Source: Cytobacillus sp. NJ13
GTDB lineage: Bacteria; Bacillota; Bacilli; Bacillales; Cytobacillaceae
DNA: 64,000 bases
Reading direction: 5' to 3'
NCBI GenBank assembly: GCA_030348385.1
Contig: JAUCFP010000006.1
Coordinates: 1,364,001-1,428,000 of the forward strand
This document shows positions 14,602-24,000 of the stretch, piece after piece. Every line of letters begins with the position of its first letter. Positions within the stretch are counted from its first letter, which is position 1. The position numbers and the translations under genes were made by a program. A model generated the notes under the pieces. That model ran no database searches. It was not told the DNA's origin and worked only from the letters and a program-made list of their open reading frames with translations.

Positions 14602-15408
14602 ATGCTTAAAGCTGGAATCATCGGTTATGGAACGCTGGGGAAAACGATTGCAGAATTAATTGAAGCCGGCCATGCCGGCGACGTGGAGTTAAAGTCTGTG
14701 CTGGTTAGAAGAATAAAGAGTGCAGATCATGCTGACAAACAAACATTTACTCTTACGTCAGATGAAGCAGAATTTTTTAATGGGGATTTAGATATTATCA
14801 TAGAGGCAGCGGGTCATCAGGCTTTACATATGTTCGGGGAGAAAGTGCTGGCAAATGGAAGCCATCTTGTAGTGCTTTCCGTTGGAGCATTGGGAGACAC
14901 CGGTTTTTATGAACAGCTGCAGACTGTGGCCAATCAGGAGAACCGGCAGATCTTTATCCCGTCTGCAGCTATCGCCGGCCTGGACCGGATTGCAGCAGGT
15001 GCATTGGGAGAAATTGAAGATATTACCTTAATTACAAGAAAGCATCCGCGAAGCTGGAAAGGTACTATAGCGGAAGAAAAAGTGGATTTACATACGCTGA
15101 CTGAACCATTTTGTATATACGAAGGGAATGCACGGGAGTCATCCAAGCTGTTTCCGCAGAGCGTGAATGTTTCAGCGGCCCTCAGCCTTGCAGGAATCGG
15201 CTTTGAAGATACAAAAGTAAAAGTTTATGCTGATCCAACGATCCAATCGAACACACATACAATCAAGGCAAAAGGTTATTTTGGCGAGGTGGAGATATCC
15301 GTCTCGAATGTTCCTTATGAGGAAAATCCAAAATCCAGTCCAATTGTCGCCATGAGTGTAGCCAAGGTTTTAAAGAATTTAACCTCCCCTATCGTGATTG
15401 GAGTATAA
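14602..15408 (+). CDS. L-aspartate dehydrogenase-like protein (NadX/DUF108 family)
   Basis: This 268-residue protein starts MLKAGIIGYGTLGKTIAELI, a Rossmann GxGxxG site. It continues with family-typical IIEAAGHQAL, VVLSVGALGD and FIPSAAIAGLDRIAAGALG (the active-site loop), then a C-terminal catalytic domain with a conserved histidine in TRKHPRSW. NadX-type enzymes oxidise L-aspartate to iminoaspartate, or run in reverse on oxaloacetate. Several catabolic paralogues act on related amino acids. Here no nadA or nadC is adjacent, so a catabolic role is more likely. ATG 14602 has AAGGAGTGAT upstream; a GTG nine bases earlier overlaps it. It converges on the second GntR gene. Confidence 0.85.
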   Translation: MLKAGIIGYGTLGKTIAELIEAGHAGDVELKSVLVRRIKSADHADKQTFTLTSDEAEFFNGDLDIIIEAAGHQALHMFGEKVLANGSHLVVLSVGALGDTGFYEQLQTVANQENRQIFIPSAAIAGLDRIAAGALGEIEDITLITRKHPRSWKGTIAEEKVDLHTLTEPFCIYEGNARESSKLFPQSVNVSAALSLAGIGFEDTKVKVYADPTIQSNTHTIKAKGYFGEVEISVSNVPYEENPKSSPIVAMSVAKVLKNLTSPIVIGV

Positions 15409-15410
15409 AA

Positions 15411-15446
15411 AAATTAAGAAAGGGCTTCTGCTCTTTCTTAATTTTT
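15411..15446. terminator. Bidirectional terminator
   Basis: AATTAAGAAAG (15412-15422) pairs with CTTTCTTAATT (15433-15443), flanked by A-run and T-run. It serves both converging genes and overlaps the last codons of the second GntR gene. Confidence 0.85.
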
Positions 15447-16112
15447 CTTTTCACTTTGCTGCACCGCTTCAATATATGCTTTTTTGGAGTTTTCAATATG
15501 TATTTTGGTCAGATATTCAGCCATTTCCATTTCTTTATTAACGATGGCTTCCATGATTTTTAAATGCTCCTCCATTGACTGCTTTGCCCTGCCAGGATTT
15601 TTATGCCCAATTTTAGCAAATGCGCGAATGTAATCGGATAATCCGCTCAGCATCTCATAAAGCTTCACATTTTTGGCAGAGCTATATAGGAGATGATTGA
15701 GCTCCCTATGTAATTCAGAAGCATCCTCTTCAGGATTGTTCAGGTATTCCTCGACCTTTCTTATGCTGTCAGTGAATTTGCTTTCCATTTCTTTATCCAG
15801 CTTTTGAACAGCCAATTTTGCTGCCAGAACCTCAAGTGATGATAAAATGGTAAACACTTCGATAATTTCCTTTTCGGAAATATCGGCAACAATTACGCCT
15901 TTTCTTGGGACTGTCTTAACAAATCCCTGGGATTCCAGGCGGAACAGCGCTTCCCGAATGGGTGTCCTGCTGATGTTTAATCTCTCAGCAAGTTCTCGTT
16001 CCACCAGCCGGTCTCCCGCTTTAAATTCTCCGTCCAAAATAAGATCCTTAATATGCAGATAAACCCTCTCGCGTATCGAGATCAGATTATCTTCCGTCCA
16101 GTTATTCCCCAT
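15438..16112 (-). CDS. GntR-family (FadR/FCD) transcriptional regulator 2
   Basis: This 224-residue paralogue of the regulator at 2669-3349 has the same layout. A winged helix lies at about 10-75 (GDRLVERELAERLNISRTPI) and an FCD domain at about 85-215 (IIEVFTILSSLEVLAAKLAV). The DNA-reading region is identical to that of regulator 1 from NISRTP to PRKGV, while the effector domain differs clearly. The likely result is two sensors for different ligands reading one operator set. The start ATG at 16112 follows GAGGGAAAGGG closely. A weak GGTAT half-site is just upstream at 16129-16144. Confidence 0.92.
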   Translation of the reverse strand: MGNNWTEDNLISIRERVYLHIKDLILDGEFKAGDRLVERELAERLNISRTPIREALFRLESQGFVKTVPRKGVIVADISEKEIIEVFTILSSLEVLAAKLAVQKLDKEMESKFTDSIRKVEEYLNNPEEDASELHRELNHLLYSSAKNVKLYEMLSGLSDYIRAFAKIGHKNPGRAKQSMEEHLKIMEAIVNKEMEMAEYLTKIHIENSKKAYIEAVQQSEKKN

Positions 16113-16128
16113 CCCTTTCCCTCTTTCT

Positions 16129-16144
16129 CTTTGGTATCTTTACG
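16129..16144. promoter_or_regulatory. Half GntR site before regulator 2
   Basis: CTTTGGTATCTTTACG contains one TTGGTAT arm without the matching ATACC arm. Weak autoregulation is possible. Confidence 0.25.
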
Positions 16145-16204
16145 CTCATTATAACTTACCTATCGGGGTACAGCAATTTTTTGGCTGATTTACCCAATTC
16201 ATGT

Positions 16205-16825
16205 TTACGGAACATTCATTTTTTCAATAACTCCTCTGGAAGTATGGTCATTTGCCGCTACACGTGAAATGATTTCCGCAATGATTTCAGCCAGTTTTAA
16301 AACCATGTATAATCTTGTGCTATTTAAGGAATGAACAGGTGATAATGGATCCAGTGTGTTAACAATCGCCTTCAAATGATAATCACCCACACTCGGAAGA
16401 GCCCGATTCACTGCATTTCCCGGGATAAACGACCCTTCCCTTATTAAAATATAGCCGATTTGCCGCTCGTCTCCGAGGCATGCATCTATGCCAAATATAA
16501 ACGGATCATCATGGGTTTCTTTGATTTCTTTAAGTACCTTTTTGATATTCAATGCGTGAACAGGCTCCTGCAAAGTCCCATATACTGGATAGGGAATGTT
16601 TTTTTCCTTGAGAATCTTTCCTGCCAATGGCCCAAGAGAGTCTCCTGTTGAGCGGTCAGAACCAATGCACAAAATAACAATTTCCCTGGATGTGCTGTAA
16701 AAAATCTGTTCCAGCTTAGATACCATCTTTTCAATTTCCGCTTCTTCCGTTGTTTCTTTAATAGAAAAATAACTGGCTGCTTCGACGGCATTTTTGTTCT
16801 GTTTGCTGGATGAAAATGGCCACAT
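16205..16825 (-). CDS. yyaC: Spore protease YyaC-like protein (DUF1256)
   Basis: This 206-residue protein matches the YyaC family, which is related to the germination protease GPR and found only in spore formers. Visible motifs are ILCIGSDRSTGDSLGPLAG near 50-68, VYGTLQEPVHALNI, FIFGIDACLGDERQIGYI and NRALPSVGDYHLKAIVN. Its cellular role is poorly defined. The start at 16825 carries a GGAGG site upstream. The 275-base upstream region contains an A/T-rich block with TTGATAATCATTCTTA (weakly Fur/PerR-like) and one GTATAC core at 16895-16907; neither is convincing alone. Confidence 0.9.
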   Translation of the reverse strand: MWPFSSSKQNKNAVEAASYFSIKETTEEAEIEKMVSKLEQIFYSTSREIVILCIGSDRSTGDSLGPLAGKILKEKNIPYPVYGTLQEPVHALNIKKVLKEIKETHDDPFIFGIDACLGDERQIGYILIREGSFIPGNAVNRALPSVGDYHLKAIVNTLDPLSPVHSLNSTRLYMVLKLAEIIAEIISRVAANDHTSRGVIEKMNVP

Positions 16826-17101
16826 ATTGGTCCCTCCTTTCCGGTAATCGTTATTTATATTCCAATTGTCTTTATTTAATTGATAATCATTCTTAGTGTA
16901 TACAAAGAATGCAGCAGTTGTAAATTTTTTTAACCAATATACTATGTCCTAGCCTGACCTTCGGCGATATATCCCCGATATTTTAATATCTTTCTACAAT
17001 CATACTAGAAGTCCAAGCTTTAGTTCATCTCCTTTTTAGGTTCTTTTGGAGAATACTTTTATTTCCTAATACAAAAAATATTTTTTACGGAGGTGATCAG
17101 A

Positions 17102-17251
17102 ATGAAAAAGGATATTAATGAAGGAACTGATAATCGAAACAGCGCTTCCCAGGATGTTTTGATGGATCGGGTGAATCAGGCTTTTGATAAAATGGCAGAG
17201 AATGTAAGAGGGATGATTGAAGAAAATGCGGTGAAGAAGAAGAACAGATAA
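17102..17251 (+). CDS. Small hypothetical protein, 49 aa
   Basis: This short gene has a textbook ribosome site (GGAGGTGATCAG) right before ATG 17102 and a terminator after the stop. The protein is MKKDINEGTDNRNSASQDVL followed by a probable amphipathic helix (MDRVNQAFDKMAENVRGMI) and a lysine-rich end. It has no cysteine or membrane segment. I do not recognise it. A soluble, charged helix this small next to yyaC could be spore-related, but that is only proximity. The gene is probably real. Confidence 0.65.
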   Translation: MKKDINEGTDNRNSASQDVLMDRVNQAFDKMAENVRGMIEENAVKKKNR

Positions 17252-17285
17252 AAAGAAGCTGGCTCCATGACCAGCTCCTTCTTTA
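17251..17285. terminator. Terminator between converging genes
   Basis: AGCTGG (17257-17262) pairs with CCAGCT (17271-17276), flanked by AAAAGA and TCCTTCTTT. It is usable in both directions. Confidence 0.7.
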
Positions 17286-17290
17286 TTAAC

Positions 17291-18418
17291 TTAAAATCCT
17301 GATGATCCCGCAGGAACAATCCCATTATAATCTGTCCAATAGCCTGCTAAAGGATAAGACGGGATGTCATTCCAGCGCTCAGGATCCACTTCATTTACTT
17401 CTCCTGTAACATAGCCATATACCAATGATTTTAAAGCTAAATAGTTTTGTTTTGTTAAATATCCGTTCGATTTCTGCCCCAGGCTGCCATCGCTTGAATT
17501 CCCTTTTGTTTCAAAAAATACTGCTGGATGGCTGTGATTTTCCGGGTTCAAACCATTATAATTCAATCCCATCATCATAGCAGAAACGACTCCGCCTTTA
17601 ATGTCGATATCATAGCCTACTTGTTTTTCACTATCAACAATCTGGTAGCGGTCGATATGGGTATAGCCGTATCCGCTCATTTCATCGTAGACATATGCCA
17701 GCATCTGCCTTGTCACATCATTGTAGTTTTTGTATGCAGGCAGTGTTGGTCCGTTCGGCGCCAGGGAAATACCGAGTGAAAATGACGTTGCTTCATTTGT
17801 TCCATAAACCTGTTTTAATCCTTGATGATGCAAATCGATCGCAAAATCAGGTTTCAATTCTGCCCAATAAGAATAAACGACTTTAGACTCTTTTGCTTTA
17901 AAACCGCCTTCAGCTGCCCAATCACGATTCAAATCCAGTAATTGTCCTGTCTCCATAACCTTTGTACCACGGGTATTCATTTCTGCTCCATCCGGATTGT
18001 ACATTGGAATGAAGTATAGTGTGGACTCTTCCAGAACAGTCTGTACCTCTTTGGAATTGTTGCTCGCATAAGTTTTTAACAGCTGAAGCGCTGCCTCTGT
18101 AACCAGCTTTTCATTTCCATGGATTTGAGCTTGAATCCAGATTTTCTTTTCCCCGGTTCCAACCTTGGCTACATAAATGCTTCTTCCCTGCTCTGATTTT
18201 CCGAAGCGGTCGAGTGTAAAAACTTCCACCTTCCCCTTGCTTGTCTGTTCAATGCCGTTGAGTGTTTTCACGACATCTTCGTAGGACAGCATGCTGTTAA
18301 TACTGGTGTTTCCATTTCCAGATGGCCCTCCTGGTACGGTTGCCGCTAAGGAAAGTGTAGAGAACAGCATAACAATAAATGCTGTCAGAAATGCGATTTT
18401 CCCTGCCATTTTCTTCAT
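17291..18418 (-). CDS. Secreted M14-family zinc carboxypeptidase
   Basis: This 375-residue protein begins with a signal peptide (basic MKKMAGK, hydrophobic core to about residue 26). The M14 zinc motif is HGNE (H100, E103), with NPDGAEMNTRG supplying substrate-binding residues, DLNRDW at 162-167, the third zinc ligand in DLHHQG, and the catalytic glutamate in VFFETKG near the end. Family enzymes remove C-terminal residues or cut gamma-D-Glu-type links in peptides; substrate choice cannot be read here. The short, single-domain form fits an extracellular scavenging enzyme. A long hairpin upstream covers part of its ribosome site. Confidence 0.88.
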   Translation of the reverse strand: MKKMAGKIAFLTAFIVMLFSTLSLAATVPGGPSGNGNTSINSMLSYEDVVKTLNGIEQTSKGKVEVFTLDRFGKSEQGRSIYVAKVGTGEKKIWIQAQIHGNEKLVTEAALQLLKTYASNNSKEVQTVLEESTLYFIPMYNPDGAEMNTRGTKVMETGQLLDLNRDWAAEGGFKAKESKVVYSYWAELKPDFAIDLHHQGLKQVYGTNEATSFSLGISLAPNGPTLPAYKNYNDVTRQMLAYVYDEMSGYGYTHIDRYQIVDSEKQVGYDIDIKGGVVSAMMMGLNYNGLNPENHSHPAVFFETKGNSSDGSLGQKSNGYLTKQNYLALKSLVYGYVTGEVNEVDPERWNDIPSYPLAGYWTDYNGIVPAGSSGF

Positions 18419-18431
18419 ATGTATTTCACCC

Positions 18432-18468
18432 TTTCTTTAGATCCCCTTTCTTCGGGACTCTAAAGAAA
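18432..18468 (-). promoter_or_regulatory. Leader hairpin overlapping the carboxypeptidase ribosome site
   Basis: TTTCTTTAGA (18432-18441) pairs with TCTAAAGAAA (18459-18468), with an inner TCCC/GGGA extension. On the mRNA the downstream arm runs into AAAGGGTGA, the probable ribosome site of the carboxypeptidase, so the fold could limit translation. The remaining gap up to 18743 holds only A/T-rich promoter-like sequence for the EamA gene (TATAAT at about 18702). Confidence 0.5.
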
Positions 18469-18743
18469 TGATAAGGGATGGGCTTGTCCCACGATAGAGA
18501 AAAAAGAATGAATTTTCCGCTAATTTCAGAGGTTATTTTTTCAATATTAGTAAAGTCATTGAGAAAAAATAACTGTTTTACACTTTAAATCGATAAAGTA
18601 TGACAAAAAACAACATATTCCCCTCGTCCTTTTTTCCTAAAGTTAAAATTGATAAATCTTTAATAATAAAATAACTATTTCGCCTTTCGAAAAAGGTGTT
18701 ATAATACTATTTATAAAATTTTACAGAAATGAAGGCGAGTTGT

Positions 18744-19679
18744 TTGAAAAAGAGATTATGGCTTATATATGGAATGCTGACTTTGGCTACTGCTACATGG
18801 GGCAGCGCTTTTATTGCCGGCAAGTTTGCTGTTCAAAGCTTTGAACCTGCAACAGTTGCTTTTTTGCGGTTTTTGGGAGCTGCCATCCTGCTTTTTCCGC
18901 TCATGTGGATCATGGAGAAAGACCGGAAACGACCGAATTTAAGGGATCATGGATTGTTTGCTCTTTTGGGCCTGACCGGAATTGCCCTGTATAATATTTG
19001 TTTTTTCCTGGCCACAAAGCATGCGCCAGTGATTAAAAGCTCATTATTTATTGCTTCAAACCCGGTGCTGATCGTCCTTTTATCAGGATTATTCCTAAAA
19101 GAAAAAATCACAAAAAATCATATCATTGGAATGGCCGTTGCTTTGACAGGTGTAGTGTTTATTATTACAGATGGCCATTTGCTCACTCTTTTCCAATATG
19201 GCTTTGAACCCATTGACTTCGTATTGCTTGGAGCTGTGGTCAGCTGGGCCATCTATAGTGTTGTAGGGAAAGTAGTTTTGAAAAAATTCAGCTCAGTGGA
19301 ATCCACTACTTATGCAGTTGCCTATGGAACCTTATTTCTATTGCCATTCGCTTCGGCTGAAACATCGTGGATGGATATCCAGCAAGCCAGCATTACGACA
19401 TGGGCTGCGATTGCCCATATGAGCATTTTTGTTACCGTGGTTTCATTTGTGTTGTATTACAACGGAATTAAAGAGGTCGGTGCGGCCAAGGCCTCCATTT
19501 TTATTAATGTGATGCCTGTATCTGCCGTTATCATGGCTACAGCCTTTTTGGGTGAAACGTTCACCATGGCTCATGGAATTGGGGCAGCATTCGTTCTGAC
19601 TGGTGTTTATATAGGAACAAATGCGAAAATATTTCAGAGAAGGCTGCATAAACAGTCAATGAAAAATGAGACGGCATAA
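18744..19679 (+). CDS. EamA/DMT-family transporter (RhaT-like)
   Basis: This 311-residue protein has ten transmembrane segments in two EamA repeats (about 5-135 and 150-290), with WGSAFIAGKFAVQSFEPATV early and family-typical PVLIVLLSGLFLKEK and MPVSAVIMATAFLGE at the ends of each repeat. DMT carriers of this kind export amino acids or other metabolites. I use TTG 18744, which follows AAGGCGAG; the ATG at 18729 has no ribosome site. It is a single-gene unit with a terminator shared with the converging regulator gene. Substrate unknown. Confidence 0.88.
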   Translation: MKKRLWLIYGMLTLATATWGSAFIAGKFAVQSFEPATVAFLRFLGAAILLFPLMWIMEKDRKRPNLRDHGLFALLGLTGIALYNICFFLATKHAPVIKSSLFIASNPVLIVLLSGLFLKEKITKNHIIGMAVALTGVVFIITDGHLLTLFQYGFEPIDFVLLGAVVSWAIYSVVGKVVLKKFSSVESTTYAVAYGTLFLLPFASAETSWMDIQQASITTWAAIAHMSIFVTVVSFVLYYNGIKEVGAAKASIFINVMPVSAVIMATAFLGETFTMAHGIGAAFVLTGVYIGTNAKIFQRRLHKQSMKNETA

Positions 19680-19698
19680 CAATGCAGTCTCATTTTTT
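19664..19698. terminator. Terminator between the EamA and RRNPP genes
   Basis: AATGAGAC (19665-19672) pairs with GTCTCATT (19687-19694), followed by a run of T. An A-run on the left makes it usable both ways. Confidence 0.8.
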
Positions 19699-19714
19699 TC
19701 AGCTCGAAAAAAGT

Positions 19715-20962
19715 CTACTCGTGATCATAATAGCTTTTCTGTTTATGTATAAAAGAACGTGCGAGCTCTATCGCTTTTTGAGCCTCGCCTCTTTCTGAGT
19801 AAAAGTGGAAAAGCTTTTTCTCATAATGGTCGATTAAAATGCCATATCCAATTTTTTTAAAGTACGGCAAGGCTGTTTCCTCAATAAATTGATAGTATTG
19901 CTGTTCTTCATTTCTCAATAAATGGAGATGAAGCTGAAAATAAATCCAGGTATAAGAATCAGCTGCCTTTGCCCTCTCCATGCCTTCTTCAGCTAATTTT
20001 ATTAACGCACTGCCGGCCTGAAGTTTTCCTTTATAACAGGTATGAATGTATCCATCTAAAGCAGTTAAATAGTGAGGAGCATTTTCGGCCGTAAGCTTCA
20101 GTGCTTCTTCATAAAGGCCTGCTGATTCCCTGTATTTCTTTCGGCGAAAATATTCAAATGCCAGATTATGATAGAGCTTGGATTTTCGGTCACCTGAATT
20201 ACACGCATCACATAGCTTAATTAACTGTTCATATTTTTCCTTTGTTTCATTAAAATCATGAAGTTCCTTGGCATTTAGCTGAACAATCAGCAGCATTTCT
20301 GTGTCGATAATGCGGAGGATGTTTAAGGTTCTTTGAAAATACTGAAGAGCCTTTTTGCCATAATAATAGGCTGTGATATTTGAATGAATGGAATGGTAAG
20401 CAATCGCTAAATGATAATAGTATTCTTCATAGTTATACTGATCTCTGTCAATGGAAGCTAAACAGCTGATACAGTCACGGTATTGACCTGTAAGAAAATA
20501 ATAGATGCCCTGGATATGCTTTAACAGATTCGCATCATGAGGTGAAAAGGCAGCGGAAGTTTTATTAAGATCCGAAATCAATTTTGATGCTGACTCCAAA
20601 TCACTCACAGATAAATAGTACCTGGCTGACAGCAGGCCATATAGAGTCTGAAAATCAGGCATATGAATCAGTTTTTCAATCTGCAGTTCCTTTTTTATCT
20701 GTTCAGATTCCTGTATTCGCTGCATGATCATGCTCTCATGCCATTCATTCAGCCTCTTTGCAAGCTGATGATATCGAAGTATTTCCTCTTCGGGATTAAT
20801 GCCGAGCCTCCTGGCCAGAAGATGTGTTATTTCTCCGGAGTATTCGGTAATTCCCCGTTCAATTTTACTCAAATGGGTTACCGAACAAATCCCTTCCCCC
20901 AGCTGACCCTGAGTTAGACCATCTCTTTCCCTGTAAAACTTAATTATTTTCCCAATGATCAT
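19715..20962 (-). CDS. XRE-HTH regulator with TPR repeats (RRNPP-like)
   Basis: This 415-residue protein has an N-terminal helix-turn-helix (IIKFYRERDGLTQGQLGEGI, SVTHLSKIERG; residues 5-60). A long helical region with TPR-like repeats follows (for example KLYHNLAFEYFRRKKYRESA, GLYEEALKL). This is the layout of PlcR/Rgg/NprR-type peptide-sensing regulators. The start ATG follows GAGGTGCAGC. No cognate pheromone gene is visible beside it, so it may sense a peptide made elsewhere or act without one. A palindrome lies in its own promoter, suggesting autoregulation. It is divergent from nothing and sits alone. Confidence 0.85.
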   Translation of the reverse strand: MIIGKIIKFYRERDGLTQGQLGEGICSVTHLSKIERGITEYSGEITHLLARRLGINPEEEILRYHQLAKRLNEWHESMIMQRIQESEQIKKELQIEKLIHMPDFQTLYGLLSARYYLSVSDLESASKLISDLNKTSAAFSPHDANLLKHIQGIYYFLTGQYRDCISCLASIDRDQYNYEEYYYHLAIAYHSIHSNITAYYYGKKALQYFQRTLNILRIIDTEMLLIVQLNAKELHDFNETKEKYEQLIKLCDACNSGDRKSKLYHNLAFEYFRRKKYRESAGLYEEALKLTAENAPHYLTALDGYIHTCYKGKLQAGSALIKLAEEGMERAKAADSYTWIYFQLHLHLLRNEEQQYYQFIEETALPYFKKIGYGILIDHYEKKLFHFYSERGEAQKAIELARSFIHKQKSYYDHE

Positions 20963-20989
20963 GCTGCACCTCGGTATTAAAGTTTCTAT

Positions 20990-21018
20990 TATTATAGTGA
21001 AATCACCAGTGATTTTCT
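20990..21018 (-). promoter_or_regulatory. Promoter and palindrome of the RRNPP-like gene
   Basis: TATAAT (minus strand, 20991-20996) is a good -10. The palindrome AAATCAC-CA-GTGATTT (21001-21016) lies directly upstream, where the -10/-35 spacer should be. Binding there would block polymerase. Confidence 0.55.
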
Positions 21019-21036
21019 ATAGGTTAATAGAAACAG

Positions 21037-21060
21037 GCAGGAGAAAGTGTCTCCCGCCTT
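21037..21060 (-). terminator. Terminator after the subtilase
   Basis: On the minus strand GGCGGGAGA pairs with TCTCCTGCC (one G-T pair), followed by TGTTTCTATT. It starts 12 bases past the stop codon. Confidence 0.7.
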
Positions 21061-21071
21061 CTTTGCAATTC

Positions 21072-24000
21072 TTATTTTCCTTTTGGCTCCAATCCAATCA
21101 TTTTCAGGAAATCTGAAAGGCCTTTTTTCCCGATTGTTTCTTTTGGCTGATTTCCTTTTCCTGCTAATGAGCCTTTCGTTAAGAAATTCCTTTCAATCCA
21201 TCTAACATCTGTTTCATCGACCACCCCATCCTGATTAATATCGAGATGCGGATTTTCAGGGGCTTCCTTGCCATAATGATCAACAGCTTCTTTCAGATCC
21301 CGTATATCAACAATCTGATCCTGGGTAACATCCCCTGCAAGGTTATCTTCAGAGTTAATTCTCACATACAGACCTTGCTGCTCTCCCTCTTTTTCGATGC
21401 TTGCCATTACATTCTTATATTCAGCCATATGGCCAGGCACCTCGACGTAGATGGTATAAGCTTCTTTATCTGCTGGTACAATCACTTCAAAGAGGCCCTT
21501 GCTGTCCATTGTTCCCTCATATATCTTTCCATTTGCAGCTTTGGCAAAGACCTTTGCCTTAAGCTTGGTAAAATCGTATTTGTTATCAATCCAGCCACCG
21601 GAGGTTAAGAAAGCTTCCGGTGCTATATTACCGGTTATTCTTGAATGTGAGGAATTGAATTCAAAATGGTTTAAGCTATATGCCGGAATTTTCTTTTCTC
21701 CACTTTCTCCCTGTTTTTTATAAAATAACTCCTTTAAACCAATGGAAGAGTATCTCGAGTAATTTGTATCATCTGCGACCTTAAAAGTAACATCAAGGAA
21801 TGGCATATCCCCATTGATGCCTTCGAAACCAGCTTTTGAAAGCGCTGCTCCGACCTTTACTCCTGATTGGGAAACAACAGGTTCATCCAATTTAATAGAA
21901 ATTCCTTCTTCATCAGCAAATTTTTGAAGCTTTGGATTCACCTTAACTTCCTGGAATTCAAAGAAATTGAGGAAAGGCTGTACCTCAAATGAACCTGAAA
22001 CAAATTTCTTCACATTATTTAAATCAAGGGTCATGGTAATCTCATCATTGAGCGATACACTGTTCTTATCAAATCGGCTGGTCGCATGTTCGGTGCCTTC
22101 CTTCATGAACACATATTGAGGACTTGAAAATGTGTTCGCCGCTGTCCCCATATCCCAAGGGAATAGCTTTAACTGATAAGGTCTGGCTTCATATTCTTCC
22201 GGCAGCACACCAAATTTTGAAGCGCCATCATCTTCAAGCTTCAGGAATCCGCTAATAAATGGGCTGCCATTTTCATAGTAAGCAGCTGTATTGGTTTTTT
22301 GAGTAAAATCCATTCCTTTTGACTGCAGCAGGTCAACTGTTTTATCTGTAATATTTCCATGTACCCAGAATGCGTGATGGCCGTCTTCATCAGTTAACAT
22401 GCCATCATTTATTTCGATGACTCCCGGTTCAATATCCAGATCCACTTCCGGCGGGGTATTATCTACGATACCGACACTCTCGTAGTGATAACTTTTCCCT
22501 TCGGCATCCCGGCTGATCAGATCAAGTACATAATCGCCCTCCGGCAGTTTTTGAATGTAATCGGCTATTGGCTGCTTCTTATTCCCAGTGAATGGATAAA
22601 CAAGTCCCCTGTGTCCAAAAAAGATCAGGTATTCCTTATCAGGTACTGCCTGGCTGCCGTCATAGCTTCCTACGAGCCCTACAGCCTTGCCTGTTTTGGC
22701 ATCTTTGACAATCAGGTCGAACGTTTCCATTGGACTTTTAAACTTAAAGACAAAGTGAGAACCTGGTGCATAGTATTGATGAAATGGCGTATCTGTTGTA
22801 ACAGAAGGTGAGAGCGGCTCGGCATAGGAAATCCCTTTGTCTGTCACTCTTATGGCAAAAGGAATTTGATAGCGGTCATCTGGATTTGCCTGATTAACCA
22901 CATGAATATAGCCTTCATAGCGGCCGATTTCAGCCGATTTTGGAATGACAATTCCAGCCTTAATTTGTTCTGTTTTCCCTGCTCCGATTGTCAGCGATTC
23001 AGGGATATTGACTTTAATTTCATTTTTAATCCCGTCCTGGACGCCTTCCCGGGCTGCATGATATTCCACTTCTACTCTGAATGATTGATCCTGTTTGCTA
23101 TTATTCGCCACTTGTATGCTTCGGCTGTCCACGATATCCGCATTGTCCAGATAATGGCTGCCGTAGCTGATGGAACCTGTAATCTCATCTACTTGGATGT
23201 ATTCTCCGTTTTCTATATGATCGGTTTGATCCATTACTTTGAAAGATATGTCCGAATGAACAGCCTGATAGGCATCTACCCGGCCAGCCCCCACTTCATA
23301 TACTGAGTAATCGCTCTTTAAATCATCAGATGTGTTCATTAGAGCTGTTTTAACAGCAAATGGGTCCATGTCTGGATTTTGCTGAAGCATAAGTGCCGCC
23401 ACACCCGCGATATGAGGAGTCGCCATAGAGGTTCCATTCAGTCTTGCGTAGGCAGAGCTATAATCATGTCCCTCTTCCGGGTGGTTCATGAATTCCGGAT
23501 AAGTGGAGAATATGGAGACACCTGGTGCCACAAGATCCGGTTTTATATCATAATTGCTGTTGACAGGCCCTCTTGAGCTGAAGTCTGCAAGAGAATCTCC
23601 TTCTGTTTTAACCTCAGCAAGATGATCAAATGTGAGAGATGCTTCAGGATTCCCTTTTAAATAGTCTCCATCTGCTTTCGTAAGCTGGAACGTTGGGATA
23701 TATCTGGTGTTTTCGCCTATGTAGGCAGGGATTTCACCTTCAGTGTTATTAAAAATGATGACAGCTGCCGCGCCTGCATTTTTGGCATTTTTCACTTTTT
23801 CCTCAAATGTCAGCTCTCCGCGTTCAATTAATGCAATTCTGCCAGCTAACTCTTTCCCTGTAAAATCTCCTGGTTTACCCAATCCAGTAAACACAACAGG
23901 ATACGATTTGCCTTCCAGAATTTTTAAGTCATCAGAAAAATTCTTGGCAAGTAATTTCATAGATTCAAAAACCTTGTCACCTGCACTAGCTTTAAAAGCC

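Noticed and set aside
16880..16907. Fur/PerR-like box and GTATAC core upstream of yyaC
   Set aside because: TTGATAATCATTCTTA is only a partial match and the GTATAC lacks arms. Both can occur by chance in A/T-rich DNA.
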